Assembly: GCA_030247855.1 (NCBI GenBank)
Contig: JAPDRN010000048.1
Location: 159,201-223,200 of the forward strand
Length of the DNA: 64,000 bases
Origin: Knufia peltigerae
Lineage: Eukaryota; Ascomycota; Eurotiomycetes; Chaetothyriales; Trichomeriaceae
Reading direction: 5' to 3'
Part shown: one piece after another, positions 22,501 through 32,618 of the stretch
How the letters are laid out: each line of letters opens with the position of its first letter
Numbering within the stretch: the stretch's first letter is position 1
Translations under genes and position numbers: made by a program
The notes under the pieces: model-generated
What the model saw: only the letters and a program-made list of their open reading frames with translations
The model's database searches: none
What the model was told of the DNA's origin: nothing

Positions 22501-24071
22501 AAGAACTCTTCGGCGACCTGTTGGTTGTATAGGCTTGGTCGGAGATTCTGTTCTAGGCAGACTGTCTTTTTTGACGGTCTGTGCGATACTTGACGGTTTC
22601 GCTGAGAGCATCTCGTCTTCCTCATCATCTGAGTCCACCAGGAGAAGTCTTCGTCGACCTACTGGTTGTGTAGGCTCCGTCGGGGATTCTGTTTTAGGCG
22701 GACTATCCTTCTTGCTGGCCTGTGCGATGGTCGTCGGTTTCACCCTGGATGTTTCATCTTCCTCATCATCCGAATCCGCCACAAGAAGTCTCCGGCGGCC
22801 CGTTGGTTGTGAAGACTCGATCGGGGCTTCAGGAGCAACCTCAGGATCTGCACCGCAGACAATTTTGTTGCTCCACATCTCAATTCTTGCGTCCTTCGAA
22901 TCTCGCTTCAACTTTTTCTGATCGCTCCCTAATTTTGAGCCGGCTTTTGAAGGAATAACAGGCTCGAGATTCCTCGGATTACCAAAGCTTTCGAAGACAA
23001 AGTCATTCCATAAACTTGAGGCCTGGAGCTTGGTGTCATTTCTGGCTTGGCCGAGAGAAAACTTCTCTGGCTTTTCCATCACGCCATGTTCCAAATTATG
23101 TGTCCGCAATTCCCCAATCACCATCCTGGTCAGGTCTCGTTCGCCTTTGTTTACTATGATTCGGTGGTATGAGGGGTGACCGGGTTGTATGTGCACATAC
23201 TCAATTCGAGCCTCTCTTTGAGTCGGATTCCAGATGAGGAGATCTGCCGCAGCCCTGAGTGGTTGCTTCGCCTGCTGGTGTTTGATGATTTCCTTTGCGT
23301 GTCAGTTTTATCCCTGCAGAGTAAATAGGCACGTACTAGCAGCGGCTCAAGTCTTTGCAGCTTCTCAAGAGCTATACTAAACTGGCCGTGAAACAGCCTA
23401 CACCGCTGTTCCGCCTCTTCGAAATAGATAGAGGTCCCGGTCAGATTCGTGATCTGCTGCGCATACAGATGAGGTAGGATTTTTATATCTCCGTTGCGTG
23501 GTGTCCAAAAAGCCGTAAGGTGCTGCAGGCTCTCCAAGGCGTCTTGACCATCTGAATCGACGTCTGGCAGCCAATCCCCCAGCGGGCCATCCTGCGACCT
23601 GGTGTCCCGGATGTAGTCGTCAGTAACAGTACCTTCCAGCGGTTTCACACGTTCCTCTTCGTCGAATGCCAAGCCCCGAGACTCATAAGCTGTCACGTAA
23701 TTGGACACTTGGTGTAGGATTGTCAAGAGAGTTCTATCATCGCCTGGATCGACCTCTGTAGAGAAGGTCTTTGGGAGCAGTTAGCACAGTTCATATCATT
23801 TTCAAGGTTCACCGGCAAATAAACTGACTTGTGTATCTGCTCCAAACGTAACGAACGGCGCGCTTTTCGGATCCAAGGAGGATTGCCTAAGCCAAAATGA
23901 GATGAAATCATCACGCATAGGAGGAGCGCACTCACATAAGGTTGCGGATAACCTCATCGGACTGTATCACTGTCAGTATGGGCCAGCTAGCTGGAAATTT
24001 TCACTCACTCCCAATTGTGTAAACTCGTACGTTGAGGCCACGAAGATTTTCTTCTTCTCTTCGATCGTCAT
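19537..24071 (-). CDS. Large unrecognised protein with RG-rich and acidic tandem-repeat regions
   Basis: Five exons on the minus strand: 24071-24009, 23961-23936, 23886-23829, 23753-23337 and 23292-19537, giving 1,439 residues. The small upstream exons were chosen because all phases match and open at MTIEEKKKIFVAS. Features in order: an N-terminal folded part (1-340) with a segment NLTGTSIYFEEAEQRCRLF followed by a helix that is faintly KH-like; three 47-residue repeats (about 350-480), each with GRRRLLVADSDDEEDE; a low-complexity Ser/Pro region; arginine-glycine clusters (SRGRGRSRSSRSG and RPRGRGRGRGQG); a charged helical region; then a conserved-looking C-terminal domain (about 960-1,330) with GFGQVIASSGP and SGHLIWPDPPETL. 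RG clusters plus a KH-like segment suggest RNA binding, but this is inference. I do not recognise the protein. The middle is likely disordered; the two ends look folded. Confidence 0.75.
22426..22809 (-). repeat. Three 141-bp in-frame tandem repeats
   Basis: Inside the large gene above, a 141-base unit (47 codons) occurs about 2.7 times. Each copy encodes Q-P-x-GRRR-x-L-x-x-DSDDEEDE, a Lys-Pro-Ser/Thr-Thr/Ser-Ile-Ala stretch, and usually a Lys-Lys-Asp-Ser then Thr-Glu-Ser-Pro-Thr tail. The copies differ at many bases, so the duplication is not very recent, while the acidic and RRR cores are kept. DSDDEEDE resembles casein kinase 2 target sites. Confidence 0.85.
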
Positions 24072-24844
24072 CTTGACGATCGGCACTGCGCCGGGGCTGG
24101 ATCCCAGGTCCTGCGGCAAAAGTGTTATGGCCCGTGACGCATCAACCCATGGGGCTATCGAATACGAGTCAAGCCATGTAAAGCGCAGGTCAATGGAGAT
24201 GGAAGAAAGTTGTAGAAAGATTTTAAGGAATCCGATGTAGGAGAGGAAGTATCGAAATATCTGTGGTTGTCGTTGTCGGCATGGATCAATTTAAGGCCGT
24301 GAGGGGCGCCTCAGCCTTGCGTGCCTGCCGCTTGCCATTGAAGGTTGTGGGATTTCTTCACCAGGACCGGAGTGAGGTACGCGACATGGACATGAAAGAG
24401 AAACAATCATCTTCACAATAAAGGTATTACACATTTTGCTATATGCATGCCCCTAGAAAGTGAGGCGTGGAATTGATCTTGCAAGCCCACATGGGGTGTG
24501 ATATTCACTTCTTTTGAATTGACATGCAGTTGTGGAGGAATATGCCTGAATTTGTGTACCTTTGCGGCCATTCAATTGGAGTTTCTTCACTCAACTCGAT
24601 CTCGTGCCTCGTACAGTGGGTCGGATATGGGCTGAGAAAATTGGCCACGATGGGCGGAAGAAGTATAATTATGCAGTAAGTGCCTACGTCTATTCTTGCG
24701 GCATTTTGCCCTTTAGCCATACACAGTATTTGGTCATCGCGTCGTATATTTCATCATCCATTCAGCTCAAAGTTCAACGTGACATCAAGGTGCCTTCTCG
24801 ACCTCGGCGTGATCTCAAAGGAGCTCAACGCAGGGTAAGATCCT
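24072..24844. other. Promoter of the 1,439-residue protein gene and 3' flank of the She3-like gene
   Basis: Both flanking genes are on the minus strand. The 24072-24300 part holds further splice-like signals (for example GCCGCAG at about 24111-24117 on the minus strand), so a non-coding or alternative first exon is possible. No protein-coding gene could be supported. Confidence 0.4.
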
Positions 24845-26002
24845 TCATTTGGACACCTTGGTTGAATCTTTTCGCCGATGCTTGATCAATTTGGTTGGAC
24901 TCCTCCTACCAGACTTTTCGCTGCGCTGATCCGAGACTTCACTGTGACCGTTAACTGGGTGACTCTGGTGTGAGGCCAAAGCACTCTGTCCATGGTTCAC
25001 CACGTCCTCGACTTTCATCACCCAGCGCATTCGACCTGTAACCTCGGTCATCTCGTCTAGTTTTTGTGTGATGGCAGCATCGTTACTGCCCGCTTTTGCC
25101 TTGAGTTCGGTAATTGCAGTATCGATTTGGTCTCGGTATGTTTTGAAGTTTGTAGTGAGCCTCCTGGTAAGATCTTCCAAGGTTGATATTGTCTGCCGCT
25201 GCTGCTCTGCCACGATCTCTAGCTTTTTCTGTTTCTCTGCATCATCCTCAGTGCGGCGAAGCAGGTTGTTGAATTGAGCTCGGATCTTATCCAGGCCACC
25301 TTGATGTCGGTCGTAGTCCATCTTCCGGCACGCTACAATCGTTTCGTATTCAGCTTCCCTTTGGGCAGCGAGAGCCTTGGCCTGGCTGGCTTCGTTCCTC
25401 CATATCTCCTCGCTTTCTGCGGCTGCAGCTGCCTGGGATTGTGCGTGAGCTGTCTTGGCCTTCTCTTTCGTGAGCTCGTCCTGTAGGTCTCTGACCTGCC
25501 TTTCTCTTCTCTTTAATTGTCGGTCGTGGGCTTCGTGAGTTTGCTCGTAAATGCTATTCCGATCTTGGAGTGATTGGTTTCGCGCTGCAAGCGTCTCCTT
25601 GGATTTCTCGGCCTCCTCATGACGCATCTTCAACACTTGCTTCTCCCGGCGTAATTTATCGATGTCTCCTTGTAGCCGCTCGATCACTCTGCCCGACTTT
25701 CCAGTTCCTGCATGACCAATAGCCGATGACCAAGGGGTCGCGTCCGAAGAAGAGGAGGAATTGTCTGAGTTTGACACGACTGACAAGGTGTTAGAAGAGT
25801 TGTTATTGGAGCCTCAAGATGGAATACCTGAACGCATAACGGATGCACTGACGACCCTGCTTGTAGCTGGTCGAGTAGCATCTTGGTGATTCTGCTCCTT
25901 AAGCATGCCATCGACTTCGGACATGGCGTTTTCGACTTGGGCATTAGAAGATGCAGTTAACGAGGGCTCTGCGATAGCCACTGTGTCAGTAAGACTCGAC
26001 AT
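24845..26002 (-). CDS. She3-like coiled-coil protein
   Basis: Two exons, 26002-25828 and 25779-24845, join with matching phase to 369 residues. The N-terminal 80 residues are Ser/Thr-rich and disordered. SGRVIERLQGDIDKLRREKQ then opens a long coiled coil (to about residue 260), followed by the conserved block ITQKLDEMTEVTGRMRWVM and a basic tail (SPTKLIKHRRKDSTK). This order matches the filamentous-fungal relatives of She3, annotated as SWI5-dependent HO expression protein 3. In yeast She3 links the RNA-binding protein She2 to the type V myosin Myo4 for mRNA transport along actin. She2 is absent in many fungi, so the filamentous homologue may be a more general cargo adaptor; that is inference. 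The basic tail is compatible with RNA binding. Start choice rests on the MSSLTDTVA start in the first exon. Confidence 0.75.
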
Positions 26003-26901
26003 ATCGACAACGAGTACCTCGGGCGAATTTCAGGTGAGAAGCGCGTACCAGAGCGGGTAAAGAGCTCCTGAGCCGCGAGTGAAATCAACGGCGTGGGTGA
26101 GTCTCTGGAAACGCGAGATTTCCTCCTCATGACACGTTCCTTTGAGATGATGCGATAGATCTGACTGGATCCACGCTGGGATGCGGCCTGAACTTGGATG
26201 TGGTATAGGGCGGTTGCGATACAGAGTTTGTGCAGGTGCTAATGAAAGTGTGAACCATCTGGCTCATTCCGCGTGAGAATAGTTATAATAGAACTGTCTT
26301 GTACAGCGACAGGAACAATGAAGACACCAGGGACGTGTAGATATCCTATAACAGACTGAGATGATGGCATTATTTGTTTGATTTGGGCGCGCCGTGGTGG
26401 AGATCTGGAGTGCACAGGGTAAGCAGGCAACGGCCAGGGCCCGGGAAATCATTCTGAGGCTAATTGATGCAATTGGAGTCGTTGGAAGAAATGGACGATT
26501 GACAGCCCCGATCGAATGGGTGACATGGGTAAACACAATCCACTTCCGGGCTTCCCTTGGGTGGCTCGGAGGCTTCCGAGGGTCCTCTCAGGCACCCAAC
26601 AGACAAAGCTTTCAGGGACAAACGGCGCTAATGCCAGGGGCACCCGCGCCACCAAATGTCAAATATTTTAAGCATGACGCACGTTCAATTTCTTGGATCT
26701 CTTCCAATTGCCATTCGAGACATTGCACTTTTACATATAAGTATGCATTAAACACTATCCGTACCTGAGGGATCAAGTACTGGTATTTTCCAAGCCACCA
26801 TGTACGCTAGATTGAGATTCTCGATTTCCTCTTATGCACCAGCGTGGGTATCCTGACAACGCCTTGCTTTGAATGCGAATCAAATTATTCCTTCTGCCCG
26901 T
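26003..26901. other. Promoter of the She3-like gene and 3' flank of the GPI-protein gene
   Basis: A plus-strand frame of 124 codons crosses 26394-26768 but starts at GTG and resembles nothing. GC-rich and repeat-poor. No other feature seen. Confidence 0.4.
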
Positions 26902-27624
26902 CTAGCTCAAGCACACGACCGCAGCGAAGATGCCCATGACCATAGCCGCCGAGCTTCCAAGCTGCGCAACTCCGGCGGCATTTGAATCTGGAGCACTCGT
27001 CGTTGCAGCGGCCGTTGGCGACGAGGAAGATGTTGAGGTCATGTCGCCGAATGTTACAGATCCTGATGATGTCTCGGTGGTTGTAGATGGCAGGCTGGCG
27101 GTGCGCGAAATCGTGGCAGAGCTGTGACTATGTTAGCCGCTGTGAACGCTGTAGTGTGGTCGAACTATCTACCTGAACGTGGTGTTCCTTGGAATGGCAG
27201 ATCCTGTTCCTTGCGAAGCTCCAGAATTTGTTGATGTAATACTGGCAGTCGAGTTCCCCGAGGCCGACGCAGTGGTTGATGCGGTAGAGCTCGTAAGGGA
27301 AAATTGGCCGCTGTAATTGATATCGTTCTGACCCTGAGTGATCTGCAAAGCATAGTCGTTGGCAGTCTTGAGGTCTTTCTGCACAGTCCAAACGAAGAAA
27401 TCCTCGGAGATGCCATCTGCCAGCGTCTGCACAGTCTTCAGGTCATCTGGGTCTCCTTCGCGGAGAGTGATGGTGACAGGCGTATCGTCACCACCACCCC
27501 AGGTGATGTTGTACGATTCACCAGCGACAACAACAGCCGGGACATGGGTGAATGCAATTTTGGTCTGTGCCAGGGCGTACGAGTAGAGCGACGCTCCTAG
27601 CAGGAGGGCTTTTGGGAAGAACAT
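26902..27624 (-). CDS. Small GPI-anchored cell-wall protein, Kre9/Knh1-type N-terminal domain
   Basis: Two exons, 27624-27173 and 27121-26902, give 223 residues. The ATG at 27624 is followed by a signal peptide (FFPKALLLGASLYSYALAQ, cut near residue 20). Residues about 22-110 form the small beta domain of the Ser-Thr-rich GPI-anchored family (Kre9/Knh1 N-terminal type), with AGESYNITWGGGDDTPVTITL and a WTVQKDLKTANDYALQI core. A Ser/Thr-rich stalk (115-200) follows, interrupted by the intron, then the GPI signal: small residues (SNAAG) and a C-terminal hydrophobic run (AAMVMGIFAAVVCLS). The protein should be secreted, O-glycosylated and tethered to the plasma membrane or wall. Kre9/Knh1 relatives act in beta-1,6-glucan assembly, but these small single-domain forms have no proven role. 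An N-glycosylation site (NIT) lies in the domain. Confidence 0.87.
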
Positions 27625-28255
27625 ATTGGCTGGTTTGGCCGCGCGTTCGAGGCTTTCTGCGGATAGAAGTAGTTGTTCGAACGTCAAGAACACAGGCAAA
27701 ATGGCAGGATGTCTGGAATGTACCAAAATGTGATGGTTTGGCTAAAGTGAAAACAGAGTAACGCGGCTTTGATGAATATGCCTGCTGAAGAGGAAGAGAA
27801 AGCTGGGCACTTTGAATACGCGCAGGACAGGTTCAATGTCCTCCAGGATAACCCTGTCATACGATGAAACTCTGGACCATTCACTGTCAAGCTAATAGAA
27901 GCTCGTATTATGATACTCCAGAATCTTGTCTCGGAATTGAGAACCTGAGAAATGAGGCTGCAGTTCACAACCAATAGCATGTCGAAAGAAAGTACAACCT
28001 TGCCTGATTCAGCTAGCAAGTTCTGAAAAAGTAGCATCCAATTTCAGCCTCGTCCAGGTCCAAACACCTCAAGATTGTGGACGACTCTCATTAGTTATCC
28101 AGGTCGTCGCTGCGATAATTCTGATATCGTCCCAATCGAATGGTTGCCTAGCAGCCAGTCCATCCTCCAGAAACACTCCTATTGTATCCTATTGCCCGAC
28201 CCAATGTCGTGCTGGACGCTGAAAAGATCATCTTTCAGACTGTTTCTGTAGCGCA
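27625..28255. other. Intergenic region, promoter of the GPI-protein gene
   Basis: Between the 3' end of the tyrosinase gene and the start of the GPI-protein gene, both on the minus strand. A minus-strand frame of 117 codons (28037-27684) shows no family resemblance. Nothing else seen. Confidence 0.4.
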
Positions 28256-30350
28256 TTAAACTGGCTGTGACCCCATATTTGGCCGCGAAGCCCCGCATGG
28301 CTTGCCATTAGTCGCAGATCGCTGCCACTGGACGGCTCCATATTGAGGAAATCTGTCATCGGCATCTGTTGGAATCACAGATCGGCTGTAGACAGAAATG
28401 GAGAGGCCCGAGACTGCTTCTAATGGAACCTCGTCCCCTGTCGCGGTCCGGGCTCGCCAGTTCAAAGCCTTCTGTAGTAGTGGTATCACTGACTCGGGTG
28501 ACAAGTCTTTCAGAACGCCTCGCATAACACCGGCAGCCAAAATGTGCGTCAGTGAGACTTCGCTCCCAACTTGTCCCTCAGGAGCCCCGCCTGGGTGAAT
28601 CAGAGAAACATTGGCATGGCCGAACTGTGCATATGATCCTATTAGATTTTTGGCTGTTGGTCGCAAGGTAACGTCGGTTGGCGGGTCACCGATGAAGAAG
28701 TCGATGCAGTAGCTAGTATCCAAAGCGAATCGATCAACCAGTACAGCGATAGACCATTGCGTCTCGAGATTATTGACGTTCAGATCCCGTACCATGTCAA
28801 GGTCGACATTGCCAAAGGCATCGGCAACATTGGCTGATCTCTGCTTCGTCGCCCTACTAATGCGGCTGTGCGTGATATTCGTGCGAGGATTGTACTGGAT
28901 ATTGATGAGACGCCGTAAATTGCTGGCCAGCTCAGCTTGAGTCTTGTTCCAGTCTTCCAGTCCAGGGTAGCCGTACCCAAAAGTCCTAATGCTACGGACG
29001 CCGTCGGTGGTGAACATAGTACTGCCCGCATCAGAGTGGAAAGGGGCCAATGCTTGTTATGTTAGTTTATGAATCCGCGCACCTTGTGACGGCACTCACC
29101 AGTGGAGCCAGAATCAATAAAACCTTTCGCTTCGTAGTATGAGCCGAACATGTTCACGGTAGGGACGATGTAACTAGTGGGATTGAGAATCTGCCACATG
29201 GCAACAAGGCGATCAACATTGGCGTGGTGCAACCAGAACACAGGGTCAAAGCCTGCTGTTTCGGGAAACTCCATATGTCCATACCCCCCAACACTGTTGT
29301 GGATGCTGTTGTGGATGGCCTCGATATTGTTCAAGATGCCTGGATTGCCACCCGGATTGTTGCAAGAAAAAAGAGTGTAATCCGAGATCGTTGTGAACAA
29401 CTGATATGTAAGAGAAAGCAGCCTGAGATGATACATTTAGCGTTGTGTCCACGACCAGATTCTTCCTCTTACCCTGGAGCTTGTGCTCTCAATGACGCAG
29501 TCGCCGCAGTTTGATTGCTTTGTTCCGTAGCATCATCATACCATCTAACGGTGGTTCCGAATTTTGCCAACTAGAAATCTATTAGTGCAAGCATTTCTCG
29601 TTCGGCATGAATGCGTACAGGATGTGAAGGCGGGAAGCCATTTCCTGCAGCGTTGGACTGGAAGTTATAACTGAAGAGCGGGTTTTCGACAGTCTGCAAT
29701 CCTTCCGGTGTGTTCACAGTGATCTCGGGTTGAGTGACCACGTCTGGCAGAGCAGGATACAATGCCCAATCCCAATACGGAAAACGCAAATTGAAGGCGG
29801 CTTGTTGGTATTGGTCGCGTTGTTCTTCTGGGAAGATGTCTGCAATTTCTTGCGCGTAGGTCCAGATGATTTGCTATCCACGATAAGCTCCCATTCAACA
29901 AGTATTCATGCAGACCGAACCTCGAAGAGTGCTACATAGGGCCGATGCCACATGGGAAATGGAACAGCGCTGTGTAGACAAAATCCAGCATATTGGCCTG
30001 TGCCCAACACGCCATCCCAAGGGACCTGAGGGTAACCATGAATGCCTGCTTGTTATGAGCCTTGGTAGCATATGGGCAGCCGAATATTCCAAACCTGAGA
30101 TCTGGAAGTATGAAAGAGGTTCCGACTGGTTTGCAGCCTGGAAAGCCATCATGGACAGGATCAACAAATGGAAAGCAGGGCCAGAATTGGCGAATTCGTG
30201 GATTTCATAACGAAGTGGCCGCGCCCCAGTGGTTGAGTTCACACCACCCAACGCACCAGTCACTTTGAAGCCATGTAATCCAGGTGAAAGAGACAAGAAG
30301 AGCAGGAAGAGGAACAAGAAGAGTATCTTGGGGCTGGGTAAGACCGACAT
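28256..30350 (-). CDS. Tyrosinase (type-3 copper polyphenol oxidase) with an apparent 1-nt frameshift
   Basis: Six exons on the minus strand: 30350-30095, 30045-29921, 29873-29619, 29570-29474, 29422-29100 and 29052-28256, about 617 codons. A signal peptide (KILFLFLFLLFLSLSPG) suggests secretion. The CuA region shows CLHSAVPFPMWHRPYVALFE, with the Cys-x-His thioether pair and copper His residues. The CuB region shows IHNSIHNSVGGYGHMEF and FDPVFWLHHANVDR. The long C-terminal part is typical of the roughly 600-residue fungal forms. Tyrosinases oxidise monophenols and diphenols to quinones for melanin-type pigments. The fourth exon is 97 bases where 98 would keep the frame: its first half reads as family sequence in one frame and its second half in the next, with the shift near 29520, where an AA dinucleotide sits. 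No alternative intron that I tried rescues it. All other exons are intact, so an assembly error, a polymorphism or a young null allele are all possible. Confidence 0.83.
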
Positions 30351-31334
30351 GTTGCCGATACTTTGGTGAAGGGTTATCGTGACGACGTGGTGGTGGAGAG
30401 GGAGAATCTTGACAGCAGAAGAATTTCCTCAAAGGTAAAATGAGAATTGAATCATAGACCGCGCTTCGCAATCTGGTCGTTTGACCATCAAAAGACAATG
30501 CCCATTTCGCACGCCCCTTGAGAAACCCGGGGACATCCCGTCGCGTTGGTGCTGGAGGGTCGGACAACTGCATCGAGTCGTGCACATTTGTAAAAGGTGA
30601 TGGACAGGAGATGAGTCCATGTGACAGCGAAACGCTTCTGAAGACACCACCTTTGTTTCTGTGAATCTAGCTGAGGCTTCGTCTGGACCCAGTATAACAC
30701 AGCATCTAGATCTTACAGTGTCCGTCATGGAGCATGCAGCCGTATCTCTGCACGTGTTTGAGATAATGATTAGCGCATTCTATTTCCAGTCGGCAGATTG
30801 CTTTAGGTAGGGAGCAGTCCACGGAAGTTCACCGAGGGATATGCTCCTGGTCCCTTCCGTTGTACGGCACGAATTGCAGTTACACAGGACAAGCTGCCTT
30901 GCCGGCCAGAAAAAGCTTGACGTAGAGATGGGGATGTCAAGGAGCCAGACCAAGGGCACCCGGTCATAAGAGATTCTTGACATCCTGGTGTAGGACAAAG
31001 CTGGCAGGATCTAGAATTGATAAGGAGCATCGTACAATGGGAAACAAATATCTAGCTAGAGACAGTGAGATTGAACAAGTTGGAACAGGCACAAACCAGA
31101 CACTTACGTATCTTTAGTGCTCCCGGCAAGGCCGGAATGAGGACTTTTTGTTTATCCGAAGCTGCCGCCTAAAATATTATCTTTCTACATGAAGCCGCAG
31201 TCAAATATCCTACACGATACGAAATATCCCCTGCACCTTTGACCCCTTGTGTTATTGCAGACTCTGGTAGTGTGCAAGTCATCTAAACCTAATACCCTGC
31301 CATTGTTATATCCTCAACCCTCGCAGCCACAGCC
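30351..31334. other. Divergent promoter region, tyrosinase / pga2
   Basis: Almost 1 kb between divergent start codons. It contains several minus-strand frames of 70-126 codons without resemblance to known proteins. No clear TATA box or repeat was recognised. Confidence 0.45.
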
Positions 31335-31814
31335 ATGGTTGAATATGTGCCCCCGCCACAAGATCTCTCCCAGCTGAACGCCGTCCAGAAGTACATGCAG
31401 AAGGGTCATCTGGACAGGGAAGACTACATTTGGCTGTTCATCATTGTTCTCGCATATTTCACAGCAAGGCCATATATACAGAAGTTCTTCAAATGGTGGA
31501 TGGGCAGTGAAGACCAGAAAGAGGGCGAGGAGGTCATGACCGAATACTTCCAGTCCAAGGCCAAGGTCGGGCCGAACGCTATTCGAGGAACAGAATCTGA
31601 AGAGCCAAGCCTGATCCCAGAGAACGCTGGCGATGCCAACGCCTCAGGCAGCAATATAGACCAGAAGGGTGGCGTGGTAAACAGGAAGGCCAAAGGGAAA
31701 TCTGGAGAAGAACAACTGTTAGATTGGGACGATGAACCAGCCAGACAGCCTACAGCAGGAGACAAGAACGATGTCGTTGCATGGATGGATAAGTGGACGA
31801 ATGACACAGAATAG
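31335..31814 (+). CDS. pga2: Pga2-family protein-trafficking membrane protein
   Basis: Single exon of 159 residues from the ATG at 31335. One membrane helix (about 31-50, YIWLFIIVLAYFTARPYI) is followed by a charged, mostly disordered cytosolic part and a conserved-looking C-terminal segment with LLDWDDEP and DVVAWMDKWTND. The helix with ARPYI and the closing Asp/Trp segment match the fungal Pga2 family. In yeast Pga2 is an essential protein of the ER/nuclear envelope implicated in protein trafficking. The exact biochemical job is not known. No signal peptide is present; the helix itself probably acts as a signal anchor. Confidence 0.78.
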   Translation: MVEYVPPPQDLSQLNAVQKYMQKGHLDREDYIWLFIIVLAYFTARPYIQKFFKWWMGSEDQKEGEEVMTEYFQSKAKVGPNAIRGTESEEPSLIPENAGDANASGSNIDQKGGVVNRKAKGKSGEEQLLDWDDEPARQPTAGDKNDVVAWMDKWTNDTE

Positions 31815-32618
31815 TATTCGACTCCTCATGGGATGTTCTCACATTTCTGAGGGCACAACAATCTGACCACCTTCATCGTCACCTATTCGATGCAACAATG
31901 TCGAGGATTGGGAGAAGACGCATCTCTATGCAGTACATACGGTTGGAAGCTCTACAACGGCTGGCTGCAATAGCTTCATGCTTCTGCTAACGGCATCGAC
32001 AAGTGTTCATATCCTACTCACCATGCCACTTGCTGACGATGAATTATCAAAGAGACCAAATACCAGCAACCAAATATGGTAAACAGCGCTACGAAGATGC
32101 TTTACGGAGGATGAAACCTTGTAAAAACAGTACTGAAGGCATTGATACAGTATGCTCGAATATGAGCACGAAACCAAGCGTCTGCTTAATATGGCATTGC
32201 GCTGAAGAACGCATACACTCCGTACGAGTACCAGCCAAGTGGTTGGTGGAGAGAACACTGTACAGGGAACGGGACTACACCTTATCAACAAATGAACAAG
32301 TATGATAGACCACGTATTATTATTATCCCAGACCGGTCCTTTCTCTGAGCATTTTCATGGATCCTGAACGAATTCTCATCATAGTCGCCGTAGGCCCTCA
32401 CTAGACTTGTAAGGCTGTTTCGCAAGGCTGAAACTGGCATGACGAAGCTTAACGCCGACAAATGGCATGCAGGGGTTTGTCTTGGCGGGAGATTGATTTG
32501 GAGACGTTGCAACTCGAACTGCGCCTACGTATACGAAATGCTCGCGAGGTGCTTGACATCAATGAACTGACCACACTCTTGTCCTTTACGTCTTGTTTTC
32601 GTTCTTTTTCTGGCCATC
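31815..32618. other. Intergenic region between pga2 and stt3
   Basis: Contains the 3' flank of pga2 and the promoter of stt3. A partial copy of the desert motif, ACTCCGTACGAG, lies at about 32218. A pyrimidine-rich tract (about 32585-32611) directly precedes the stt3 start. No gene seen. Confidence 0.5.

Noticed and set aside
26394..26768. 124-codon plus-strand frame
   Set aside because: Starts at GTG, has no recognisable sequence and lies in a promoter region.
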